Assembly (NCBI GenBank): GCA_020633235.1
Contig: JACKEA010000002.1
Location: 868,001 to 932,000, forward strand
DNA from: Polyangiaceae bacterium
Lineage (GTDB): Bacteria > Myxococcota_A > Polyangia > Polyangiales > Polyangiaceae
Reading direction: 5' to 3'
Length of the DNA stretch: 64,000 bases
Shown here one piece after another: positions 19,337 through 30,867 of this stretch (position 1 is its first letter; each line of letters begins with the position of its first letter). The notes beneath the pieces were generated by a model that saw only the letters and a program-made list of their open reading frames with translations, was not told the origin of the DNA and made no database searches. The position numbers and the translations under genes were made by a program.

Positions 19337-20173
19337 ATGAGCTCTGAGCGTTTCGGCCTGCCGTCCTCCAGCGCGACCCTCGTCGTCGCGCTGCTGTTCG
19401 GCGCCCTGCTCTTGGCGCGCTGCGGAAACGCGCCGCCACCCGTGGCGGCTCCATCGGTGGCGTCCGCGGCCCCTCGCCCAACGCCGACGCCCCCGAGCGA
19501 GCCCGCCGCGCCGGAGCCGAGCGCCGCGCCGGAGCCGAGCGCCGAGCCGCCACCGGAACCGAAACGCGCCGTGACGGTGGCGCTGATCGGCGACTCCCTC
19601 ACCGACGAGAAGAACGGCAGTGGCCTGTATGTCCCCTACCTGCGCAAGAAGTGCCCGAAGAGCACCTTCGACAACTTCGGCAAGGGCGGCGACATGGTCA
19701 ACCAGATGCACCGCCGCTTCCTGCGCGACGTGTATCCCGCCGGCGGCGCACCGGCGAAGCCCTACACCCACCTGGTGGTGTTCGGCGGCGTGAACGATCT
19801 GTACAGCGACCTCACGGCGGGGCGTACGCCCGCCAAGGTCGAGACGGATCTGTCGGCCATGTACGAGATCGCCAAGAAGCACGGCGCCAAGGTGGTCGCC
19901 ATCACCGTGGCGCCCTGGGGCGGATTCAAGAAGTACTTCAACGAATCCCGCTCCCGCACCACCCATGAGCTCAACGACTGGATCCGCGCCCAGCCGGACG
20001 CCGGCGCCGTGGACTACGTGGTGGACGCCTACGCGCTGCTTTCTTGCGGCGATCCCGAGAAGCTGTGCCCCGACTACCAGCACGCCATCCACGATGGCCT
20101 GCACTTCGGCAAGGGCGGTCACGAAAAGCTGGGGCAGGCGCTCTACGAGCAGGTGTTCTCGAGCTGCTTGTAG
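19337..20173 (+). CDS. SGNH/GDSL-type lipoprotein hydrolase
   Basis: 278 aa from the ATG at 19337. Lipobox LLARC, then a long Pro/Ala/Ser/Glu linker to about residue 75. The SGNH fold follows with the serine block ALIGDSLTDEKNG, the asparagine block FGGVNDLYSDL and the C-terminal catalytic pair HDGLHFGKGGHEKLG. It is probably outer-membrane-attached and cleaves an ester in a lipid, polysaccharide or peptidoglycan modification. The 3' end overlaps the convergent membrane-protein gene by 31 bp. Confidence 0.85.
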   Translation: MSSERFGLPSSSATLVVALLFGALLLARCGNAPPPVAAPSVASAAPRPTPTPPSEPAAPEPSAAPEPSAEPPPEPKRAVTVALIGDSLTDEKNGSGLYVPYLRKKCPKSTFDNFGKGGDMVNQMHRRFLRDVYPAGGAPAKPYTHLVVFGGVNDLYSDLTAGRTPAKVETDLSAMYEIAKKHGAKVVAITVAPWGGFKKYFNESRSRTTHELNDWIRAQPDAGAVDYVVDAYALLSCGDPEKLCPDYQHAIHDGLHFGKGGHEKLGQALYEQVFSSCL

Positions 20174-20955
20174 CGGGGAAACACGCGACCGAACACGCGC
20201 TCGCACAGGTCCGCGCCCCGCACGAAGGCGATCGCCGCGAAGCCGTGGGCCAATACTGCCATCAGCGGCGGCACCTCGTGGGTGTAGTAGATCCAACACT
20301 GACGGCTGGTGCCCCAGTACTCGAGAAAGATGCCGAGCCCCGCACCCGCGGCGAAAACCGTGACGTCGCGACGGTGCTCGCGACCGAGCAGCGTGAGGGT
20401 GACCATCAGCAGCAGCACGGCCCGCGTCGACGTGACGTGCACGGTGGGCCACACGAACCACGCCATGCCCGCCACGAAGCCGGGGAGCACGAGCCAGTAC
20501 AGCACCGTGAACACCCGCTCCGACAGGCGCCCACGGCGCCGCTCGATGACGGAGATGCCGTGATCGAGCATCAGCGCCATGCGCTCCGCCGTGAGGGCGG
20601 CGACGGGCCACGCCGGCAGGATCCACAGCGGAGGCCGCTCGTCGGTGAAATAGCGCCACACCTGGGAGGTGGTGCCCCACCACTCGATGAGCCCGCCGCC
20701 CGCCAGCCCGACTGCCAAGAGCAGGAGATCTCGTCGAGCAGACACGTTCCACGCGAGGAGCGCCGCCATGCCCACCCAGATCCCGGTGAGCAGCCAGTCC
20801 ATGGTGCCGTTGGCGTCCAGCAGGTCGCTCCAGCGGTAGCCCACCACGCCGCCGGTCAAGACCAGCGCCCCGAGCGCCCACAGGCTGCGCCGGTCGTAGC
20901 GCTGCCAGACGTAGCTCCGAAGCTCCGCCGCTGCCGAGTGTGGATTTTCGCTCAC
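20143..20955 (-). CDS. Integral membrane protein built of two repeated halves
   Basis: 270 aa from the GTG at 20955; an ATG at 21003 would add 16 residues but leave only 48 bp to the divergent gene. About eight hydrophobic helices. Residues 75-131 and 195-251 are clear internal duplicates: RRDLLLLAVGL against RRDVTVFAAGA, IEWWGTTSQVWRYFTDERPP against LEYWGTSRQCWIYYTHEVPP, then further similar helices. Conserved Glu, Trp-Gly-Thr, Gln, Tyr-Thr-x-Glu and Pro-Pro in both halves suggest a pseudo-symmetric pore, carrier or enzyme site. I do not recognise the family. Confidence 0.72.
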   Translation of the reverse strand: MSENPHSAAAELRSYVWQRYDRRSLWALGALVLTGGVVGYRWSDLLDANGTMDWLLTGIWVGMAALLAWNVSARRDLLLLAVGLAGGGLIEWWGTTSQVWRYFTDERPPLWILPAWPVAALTAERMALMLDHGISVIERRRGRLSERVFTVLYWLVLPGFVAGMAWFVWPTVHVTSTRAVLLLMVTLTLLGREHRRDVTVFAAGAGLGIFLEYWGTSRQCWIYYTHEVPPLMAVLAHGFAAIAFVRGADLCERVFGRVFPRYKQLENTCS

Positions 20956-21051
20956 CAGGCCGCCCAGCCTAACGGACTTTCGCTCGCGGCCAAATCCCGC
21001 CATTTCTCGCAAGCTGACACGTCGCCCGGATTGCGCTAATAGCCACGGCCC

Positions 21052-21678
21052 ATGGCCACTACCGCTGAACGGCGTGCCGCCCCAACCCGGCGTCGAGCGC
21101 CCGAGCCCGCTCCCGTCGTGAGCGGACGGTTCTGGATCGCCGCCGCTCTGCTCGGAGCCATGGTCATCATCCCGTTCTCGCCGCTGGCGAACCTGATCAC
21201 GCCGCCGGAGCCCAAGGGCTCGGACCCGGCCACCTGGGGCGTGGGCAAGACCAGCACGGTGAAGGTCACGCTGATCACGGCGGACTCGAACCTGCTCTCC
21301 TGCGCCGCGGACAAGCCGATAGACGGCGCCCATTGCGCCTACAAGTCCGAGACGGACGCGTGGCCGGCGGATCCCAGCGCACCGGCGGACGACAACAACC
21401 AGAACGTGATTCAGCCGTACCGCACCTGGCCGGACAACAAGCTGATCCTCATAGCGGGGCTGTGGGCGGAGAAGCACATGGCCATGCGGCTGCATCGGGA
21501 GCCGCCCACCGGCGTGCAGTCGTCCACGCTGGCGCGCTTCGTGGCCGACTGCGAAGTGAAGTTCGTGGGTTCCCTGGACGCGCCCAAGCTGCGCTGGAAC
21601 CCGGGCGCGCAGTGGCAGAGCGAGCCCGGCGCGGCGCTGGTGGCCCGCCCGGTCAACTGCACCATCAGCGAAGAGTGA
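21052..21678 (+). CDS. Membrane-anchored protein of unknown function
   Basis: 208 aa. A basic, Pro-rich N-terminus of about 25 residues is followed by one membrane helix (FWIAAALLGAMVIIPF), so the C-terminal domain is probably periplasmic. That domain contains two cysteines in SCAADKP and HCAYKSE, the segment QPYRTWPDNKLILIAGLWAE, and a further pair (ADCEVKF and VNCTISE) that could form disulfides. Similar single-helix proteins occur in myxobacteria, but I know no function. Its stop is three bases before the convergent RND pump gene. Confidence 0.7.
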   Translation: MATTAERRAAPTRRRAPEPAPVVSGRFWIAAALLGAMVIIPFSPLANLITPPEPKGSDPATWGVGKTSTVKVTLITADSNLLSCAADKPIDGAHCAYKSETDAWPADPSAPADDNNQNVIQPYRTWPDNKLILIAGLWAEKHMAMRLHREPPTGVQSSTLARFVADCEVKFVGSLDAPKLRWNPGAQWQSEPGAALVARPVNCTISEE

Positions 21679-21681
21679 AGC

Positions 21682-25040
<3,359 letters not shown>

Positions 25041-25044
<4 letters not shown>

Positions 25045-26249
25045 CGCCGGCCCAGCACGGTGTCCGACTTCGAAGGCGCCTTGCGGATCAGCATGCCGGG
25101 CACCGCGCTCGGCAAGCGGCTGACGATCACTTCCTGTCCGGCCGACAGCCCCTTCTTCACGAGCACCGACCGCTCTCGACGCCAGGCCACCTCCACCGTC
25201 CGCACCGCGAGGCGACCGTCCTTGTCCACGACGTACACGCTGTCGCCATCCCGAAGCGCCAGCCGCGGCAGCTCCACCACGTCCGTCAGGGTCTGGGCCT
25301 CGATCGCCGCCTCCACGAAGGCGCCCAACAGGAGCGGCAATCCTCCGGCGTCGTTGTCGAGCCCCATGGGGTCGTCAATCTCGACCAGCAGCCGCGCCAT
25401 GCGCCCCACGGGATCGAGATCCCCCAACAGCCGCACCACGCGTCCGCTCCGCTCGATGCGCTTTTCGCCGACTTCCTGCACCACGCTCACGGCCGCGCCC
25501 TGACCGTCCTTGGCGTTCAGGCCAGGCACCGAGATCACGTCCAGGCGTGCCACGGGGATCGACACCTGCACCCAGAACGCATCGGTCCCCACCAGCGTTG
25601 CCAGCTGCATCTGCGGCGACACCAGCTGGCCCTTGTCCACCGACTCGCTCTTGACGAAACCGTTGAACGGCGCCCGCAGCACCGTCTTCGACACCGCCAA
25701 AGAAGCCTGTGCCTTGGCGCTCTTGGCGGCCTCCAGATTGGTCCGCGCGACGTCCAGCTGTGGCTTGCGCAGCGCCAGCTCCTTGCCCTCCTCGCTGGCG
25801 TTGCCTTCCTCGCCGATGATCTGCCACTCACGCTTCGCGATCTCGGTCCGTGAGTGCTCGAGCCGGAGCTCGAGGGCCGCGCGGTCTACGTTCGCCTTTT
25901 GCTGCCGCACCGCGAGGGCGTAGTCCCGCGGATCGATGCGCAGCAGCGTGTCGCCCTTCTTGAAGCGTCCGCCCGGGATCAGCTCGGCGTTCTGCCACAC
26001 CACGCGCCCGGCCACTTCCGGCGACAGGATCACCTGCTCCGCGGGCACCACGGTGCCTTGCACCACCACCCGCAGCCGCTCGCGAACGCTGGCGACCTTC
26101 TGCACCTCCACCAGCGCGCCGCGCTCGTCGCGTGCCTTCTTCTGCGGCTCCGGTCGCGTCTTCACCAGCGCGACCAACACCCCCACGCCCACCAAGAGCG
26201 CCGCGATCGGCAGGGCCGCTCGGAGTATCTTCGTGCCCACGCCGCTCAC
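25041..26249 (-). CDS. RND efflux periplasmic adaptor (membrane fusion protein)
   Basis: 402 aa from the GTG at 26249, which has AAAGGTG upstream. One N-terminal helix (AALPIAALLVGVGVLVALV) anchors it to the inner membrane. The lipoyl half-motif LSPEVAGRVVWQNAELIPGG and its return LRAPFNGFVKSESVDKGQLV flank an alpha-helical hairpin of about 80 residues (ANVDRAALELRLEHSRTEI and onward). Beta-barrel and membrane-proximal domains complete the protein. It joins the permease to an outer-membrane channel. It is the first gene of the two-gene pump operon, overlapping the permease start by 4 bp. Confidence 0.93.
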
Positions 26250-26337
26250 GCTCGCACCTTTCGTCCAGTTAGAGCCTGATCCTGCAGGGTGCAAGCTCTG
26301 AGGCGCCAATACCACGGAACTGCTTCCGTTTTCTTGA

Positions 26338-26369
26338 TTTTGTCGGTCCGGCGCGAGCCCCGGCGCGCC
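26338..26369 (+). repeat. REP-like interspersed repeat
   Basis: TTTTGTCGGTCC followed by a hairpin GGCGCG-(8 nt)-CGCGCC. It lies between the divergent adaptor and FGE-fold lipoprotein genes, about 50 bp before the latter's ATG. It is the only copy not next to a gene 3' end, apart from the one upstream of the nitrilase. Confidence 0.65.
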
Positions 26370-26420
26370 CACCATCGAAAGCATGAGACCGACACGGCCA
26401 GTCGTGCTTGGGTCAGTCGC

Positions 26421-27275
26421 ATGCTCCCCCGGAGGGCCATCGCTTGCACGGTGCTCGCCGCCCTCGGCGCCTGCCACCCGAGTCCCCCGTCGCCGAGCGT
26501 CCCTGCGGCGAGCAGCACGCCTGCGCCGCCACCCGTGCCCACGGTTTCGGCGAAGCCACCGTCCGCGCCGCCGGCGGTCTGTCCTGCTGCCATGTCCAGC
26601 ATCCCGGGCGGCACCTTCGAGCTCTCGGAGGAGGACGAAGCGGGCGCTCGCTTGCTGCGCTACCGGACCACCGTCGACCCGTTCTGCCTCGACGTCACCG
26701 AGGTCACGGTGTCCGCCTACGACAGCTGCGTGAAGGCCGGCGCCTGCACCAAACCGGACGACCGCACGCGCTTCTGCAACTTCGGCGACGACGCGCGCCG
26801 AAACCACCCGATAAACTGCGTGGATTGGTTTCAAGCGCAGGCCTACTGCGCCTGGGCTGGCAAGCGCTTGCCGACCAACGCGGAGTGGGAGATCGCGGCC
26901 CGCGGTGGCACGGAGTATCGGATCTACCCCTGGGGCGACGACGCACCGGACGCGACGCGCGCCTGCTACGGGCGGTACGACGGGACCTGCGTCGCCGGCA
27001 GCCATCCTCCGGAGGCTTTTGGCCTTCGCGACATGGGTGGGAACGTCGGGGAGTGGGTGTTCGACTGGATGGCGCCCTATCCACGAGAGAGCGTCCGCTA
27101 CCGGGGCCCGGAGACGGGGCGCTTCCGGACGATCCGCGGGGCAGCTTGGGGCTCCGGCGAGAAGTTCCTTCCCGCGCACATCCGTCGCTGGCTCCCGCCG
27201 AAGGCGTCCCAAGCGGGAAATGGGATCCGCTGCGCCCTCAAGGCGAACGAACCGCGTCCGAAAGCTCCTCGCTGA
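26421..27275 (+). CDS. Lipoprotein with formylglycine-generating-enzyme fold
   Basis: 284 aa from the ATG at 26421, lipobox AALGAC. After a Pro/Ala/Ser linker the FGE-sulfatase (SUMF1) domain begins at MSSIPGGTFELSEEDE. It continues with FCLDVTEVTVSAYDSCV, INCVDWFQAQAYCAWAGKRL, PTNAEWEIAARGGTEYRIYP, FGLRDMGGNVGEWVFDW and IRGAAWGSGEK. The active-site cysteine pair of true formylglycine enzymes near the C-terminus is absent (AAWGSGEKFLPAHIRRW has no Cys), so sulfatase activation is unlikely. It is probably a periplasmic or surface lipoprotein with a binding or structural role. The 3' end overlaps the convergent DUF4157 gene by 38 bp. Confidence 0.86.
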   Translation: MLPRRAIACTVLAALGACHPSPPSPSVPAASSTPAPPPVPTVSAKPPSAPPAVCPAAMSSIPGGTFELSEEDEAGARLLRYRTTVDPFCLDVTEVTVSAYDSCVKAGACTKPDDRTRFCNFGDDARRNHPINCVDWFQAQAYCAWAGKRLPTNAEWEIAARGGTEYRIYPWGDDAPDATRACYGRYDGTCVAGSHPPEAFGLRDMGGNVGEWVFDWMAPYPRESVRYRGPETGRFRTIRGAAWGSGEKFLPAHIRRWLPPKASQAGNGIRCALKANEPRPKAPR

Positions 27276-29211
27276 CCTTTTCGTCGACCGTGCGGGCGGC
27301 GGCTTCCTTGGCAGGGCTCGTCGCATCGAGCTTGCTCATGGCGTCGTCCGCCGCTTTCGAAAGCTCTTCGGGGACCACGTCGGCAAGCCTCGGGGACGTC
27401 TTCGGAGCTCCCTTCGGCGCCGTCGGGCTCCACACCCGCGCCTCGCGCCTCGCGCGATGAGAAACCTCGGGCGCACCCGTCGTCCCGGTTCCGGTGGTCT
27501 GGTAGGCAGAGCGCGCCGCGTCGTCGTCTTCACAGAGGTCCTGGTACGCGACGTCCAGGAAGTCGCGCGCACTCCGCCCTCCCCCCCTTCCGACCGGGTT
27601 GCTCAACGGGATCCCGTGGACCATCAGATCCGCGAACGCGAACATCTGCTCGTCGTTCAAGTCGAGGGGAACGCTCTTCTGCAGGGTCTTCACCGCGTTC
27701 TGGAAGTCCGCGCGCAACGTCCTTTCGGCCGTGGCCTCGTCGAAGCCCATGGGCGGGGAGCACTCGCAGAGCGTCTTCGTGCCGGCGCATCGATTGCTGC
27801 CACTGGCGCCCGGGCACAGTGCGGGCACGCCCTTCTTCGCCGTCGGCTTGCACGCATTCTTGACCACGTGGCCGTACCCGATCGTGCAGGCGCCTTCGGC
27901 CGCGACATAGGGCTCGGCGGCGCAGCACTCCTGACGCTTGAGCACCTCGATGCGCGGCGCCACCTCTCCGGTGAACGTGTGACGCGCCGGAGCGGACAAA
28001 TCCAACTCTCGGACATCGGCGCCCCGTCGCATCGGAACCACGCAACGCTTGATGCGCCCGCTGGCGTCGGTCACACGGTGGACCTTTGCCCAATCCACCA
28101 TCGCGTCGACGGCGGTCGAGTAAACGGTCGCACGGCGAACGGTGGCGGCGCAGGCTTCGATGAGCGCGGCTCGATCCGTACCGACCTCCACCGGGATGGC
28201 CAGCGCCGCGCTCAGATCGGCCTTCGCATCCGCCAGCGTCACGTCCGCGGGGTCCAGCCCCGCGGGGGGCCTCCCCATCATGTCGCGAAGCGCACCCTTG
28301 GCGACCGCCCACTCGAGGGCGACCCGATTGATCGGTAGCGCGGCGCCCTTGGCGTTCGCATAGCGCAGGATGACCGCTCTCGTCGCGGCTCCCAGCCGCG
28401 CGAAGTCCAGCCAGTCGCTCTCGGCGATCTCCGTGGGCGCGTAGCTCAGGAGCACCGCGAGGCGTAGGCGTGGCCCACCGGCTCCGGCCGCAGCGCTCTT
28501 GAACGTCGCCTGCCCGGCCGGTCCCAGAGCCCCGGCAATCCCCTCGAGCCACCCCAACATCTGCGCCATGCTCCGGCCTCGGATCACGTACAGGGCTCCG
28601 CCGAGATCTCCCTTCGTCACCAGGCTCCGAACGTACTCGAGCGTCACGTCCTTGGGATTCGCCGGCAGCCCTTCGGGCCTCTCCGCCTGCGGTGCCTTGG
28701 GATCGGGTTGACGCTGACGCACGCTGCGCGCGCTGGCCTGCTGTGCCACGTGCACCAGCTCGTGCCCGAGCAGCTGGCGGCCCGCCCGGGTCGACGTGGA
28801 AAGCTGGCTCGGACCGAAGGCAATCTCCCGCCCTTCCGTCACCGCCAGTGCAGCCTCGCTCTTCGCCTTCTCGTGGCCTGCGGCTTCGGCTTCGAGGCGG
28901 ACGCCCTCGAGCGGGACGCCGAGATGGTGCTCCGCGACGCGCTGCACCGACTCCGGCAAGGTGCCGTGCCCGACCGGCACCGCGGCGGCGAGATCCTCTG
29001 CGATACGCCGACCGATCTCGTCCGCCTGCCGCTCCGCGGGATCCACCGGAGCGCGACACTTCGGGCAGGTTCCGCCGCAAGCGCCACACTCCCGCCGACT
29101 CCCGAACGGATCCGGAAGCGGCGCGCTGAGCGCCGGAGAGAGCTTCGGCGCTCCGGCAACCGGCGCCGTCGGGCGCGACACCTCCCTCGGCCGTCTTGCC
29201 TGGGCCAACAT
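27238..29211 (-). CDS. DUF4157 (eCIS-core) protein with lysozyme-like C-terminal domain
   Basis: 657 aa, no signal peptide. Residues 42-52 form a possible zinc knuckle (CGACGGTCPKC). Residues about 84-160 are the DUF4157/eCIS-core domain with the HExxH metalloprotease motif HELVHVAQQ (His150, Glu151, His154) and the typical lead-in IAFGPSQLSTSTRAGRQLLG. A helical region follows (about 185-410). Residues about 415-560 look like a T4-type (GH24) lysozyme: IEVLKRQECCAAEPYVAAEG, then CTIGYGHVV, then after a Cys-rich insert ATAERTLRADFQNAVKTL and DEQMFAFADLMVHGI. The last about 100 residues are low-complexity. DUF4157 proteins are known as cargo or partners of contractile injection systems. A muramidase effector or toxin is inferred; no injection-system gene is in the window. 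Confidence 0.8.
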   Translation of the reverse strand: MLAQARRPREVSRPTAPVAGAPKLSPALSAPLPDPFGSRRECGACGGTCPKCRAPVDPAERQADEIGRRIAEDLAAAVPVGHGTLPESVQRVAEHHLGVPLEGVRLEAEAAGHEKAKSEAALAVTEGREIAFGPSQLSTSTRAGRQLLGHELVHVAQQASARSVRQRQPDPKAPQAERPEGLPANPKDVTLEYVRSLVTKGDLGGALYVIRGRSMAQMLGWLEGIAGALGPAGQATFKSAAAGAGGPRLRLAVLLSYAPTEIAESDWLDFARLGAATRAVILRYANAKGAALPINRVALEWAVAKGALRDMMGRPPAGLDPADVTLADAKADLSAALAIPVEVGTDRAALIEACAATVRRATVYSTAVDAMVDWAKVHRVTDASGRIKRCVVPMRRGADVRELDLSAPARHTFTGEVAPRIEVLKRQECCAAEPYVAAEGACTIGYGHVVKNACKPTAKKGVPALCPGASGSNRCAGTKTLCECSPPMGFDEATAERTLRADFQNAVKTLQKSVPLDLNDEQMFAFADLMVHGIPLSNPVGRGGGRSARDFLDVAYQDLCEDDDAARSAYQTTGTGTTGAPEVSHRARREARVWSPTAPKGAPKTSPRLADVVPEELSKAADDAMSKLDATSPAKEAAARTVDEKVSEELSDAVRSP

Positions 29212-29286
29212 CAGCCCACGTCCCCACTCATGGGACGACTCTATCTCACGACGCGCCCCCTGGCGAAGCCCCGCAGATCAGCGATC

Positions 29287-29310
29287 TCGTCGGTCCGCCG
29301 CGAGCCCGTC
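29287..29310 (+). repeat. REP-like interspersed repeat, diverged copy
   Basis: TCGTCGGTCCGCCGCGAGCC then CGTC. It ends over the stop codon of the lipoprotein gene at 29309. The head and left arm fit the family; the right arm is lost. Confidence 0.45.
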
Positions 29311-30820
29311 AGGTACGGACGGAGCAGCTCAGCACTTGGCTCACGAGCTCGGCCCCGGAGTCCTTGGTACTGCGCAGCATGACGGCAAGGAGCCTGCCTT
29401 CCGACAGCCCGAACACGAGGGACTCGTAGATCTCGTCGTTGGCACCACTGACTTCGTAGCTTCTTCCGGCGCGGTTCAGCTTGTCGTCCACGGGCACGAT
29501 CGTGAGCTGGCCGCCGCGGCGGGTTCCGGCATGGAAGCCAAGCCAGCGTTCGCCGCCCGCCCGCGCAAGGGACGGCTCCGCCAGCGACGCGTCCGTGCCC
29601 TCCAGGGTGATCTTGTCCAACGTGCGGGGCAGCGTGGCGCTCAAGAGAGCGGTACGGAGCTCCCAGCGGTCGTCCGCGACCTTCTGGCTCACCAACAGAT
29701 GCGGCGAACCGTCGTCGAAGAAGCGCGGCAGGCTCGGGTAGCCGCCACGATAGGTGCGCATGGATCCCCGAGGCTTGAAGGCGCTGGAAAGCGACCATGC
29801 CAGGAGGCTGCCGCGATAGCGCGCCGAGAGCACGTGCGAGTGGTCCGACAGCTCGTGGGCCACGGGGGCCTCCAGCGTGTAGAGGTCCTTCGGGTCTCGC
29901 GGCGACTTCGGCAGTGGCACGCTCATCAACGTGACGAAGCCGCGTCCGGCATCCGGCGCGGCGAAGAAGCGCATGCTCCACTTGTGCGAGCCGTCCGGCT
30001 GAGGGGAGCCCACCAGCTCGCTGCCCACGGCCCACACCGCACCGTCCGAGTCGACGAAGGTGCGGCAATCGCGCACTTCACGGATGGGCCGCTGCGCGCG
30101 TTCCGGCGGCGCCTCCGCGGCGGGAGCGGAGCTCGCCGGTGGCGCGGCGCTGGGCGCATTCTGGATGCCCCGAGTCGGCAGCTTGAGCCGTCCGACCACC
30201 GAGGGTGTCGCTGGCTTGGCCGTATCCGCCGCGGGCTTCTCCTTCTCCTTTTCCTTCTCGCGTTCGAGGAGCGGTTTGCCGTCGAACACCAACAGCGCCT
30301 GGCGCTCCGTCACCTGCTCACAGGCGATGCGCCGCCGCTGATTGTCCGCGTACTTGTCGCGGTAGTCCGCGTACACCGCCAGCTTGCCGTTGGAGAGCGA
30401 GGGAGTCACGCGCTGCAGATCGCGCTGACCCTTCTTCGCCGGGATCTCGTTGGCGAGGCTCGAGCCCGAGTGCAACGCGACCTTGGTCAGGTTGCCGTGC
30501 CCCCCGGCATCGAAAGACAGGACGTAGGGCCGATTGCCGAGCGCGACACCGAGGAGCAGCTTGCCGCCGGACTTCGTGGGCGTGAGCCCCGTGCGGCGGT
30601 TGGCCCACTTGCCCCACACCTTCTCCTCCGCGACGGCGCAGACGGCGCCTTCGGGAATGCGAGCTTCCTCGGCCGCCGGCGCCGCCGAGCCCGAGGCTAC
30701 GGCGGTCGCGCCCGCTTCTACCGCTCCGCCGCCGCCGGTGAGGCCCTTCAGCTTGCCGCAACCGAACAACGCGACGATGCACAGACCAAGACCCACGGCA
30801 GTGACTCGATTCGTCCGCAT
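29309..30820 (-). CDS. Large lipoprotein with beta-rich (propeller-like) body
   Basis: 503 aa from the ATG at 30820. The signal peptide ends in lipobox LFGC. Gly/Ala-rich and Lys/Glu-rich linkers interrupt the sequence, including a repeated EKEKEKEK run near residue 200. The body shows repeated strand patterns such as RPYVLSFDAGG, GAVWAVGSELVG, RWELRTALLSATL and ERWLGFHAGTRRGG, suggesting a propeller of the type found in surface lipoproteins. I do not recognise the family. It lies 47 bp downstream of the MMPL gene in the same direction and may be its partner, as MMPL-type exporters often act with lipoproteins; that link is inference. Confidence 0.75.
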   Translation of the reverse strand: MRTNRVTAVGLGLCIVALFGCGKLKGLTGGGGAVEAGATAVASGSAAPAAEEARIPEGAVCAVAEEKVWGKWANRRTGLTPTKSGGKLLLGVALGNRPYVLSFDAGGHGNLTKVALHSGSSLANEIPAKKGQRDLQRVTPSLSNGKLAVYADYRDKYADNQRRRIACEQVTERQALLVFDGKPLLEREKEKEKEKPAADTAKPATPSVVGRLKLPTRGIQNAPSAAPPASSAPAAEAPPERAQRPIREVRDCRTFVDSDGAVWAVGSELVGSPQPDGSHKWSMRFFAAPDAGRGFVTLMSVPLPKSPRDPKDLYTLEAPVAHELSDHSHVLSARYRGSLLAWSLSSAFKPRGSMRTYRGGYPSLPRFFDDGSPHLLVSQKVADDRWELRTALLSATLPRTLDKITLEGTDASLAEPSLARAGGERWLGFHAGTRRGGQLTIVPVDDKLNRAGRSYEVSGANDEIYESLVFGLSEGRLLAVMLRSTKDSGAELVSQVLSCSVRT

Positions 30821-30867
30821 GGGCCGCGACGTTAGAGCGTCTTCAAACGGGATGGAACACGCCGGCG

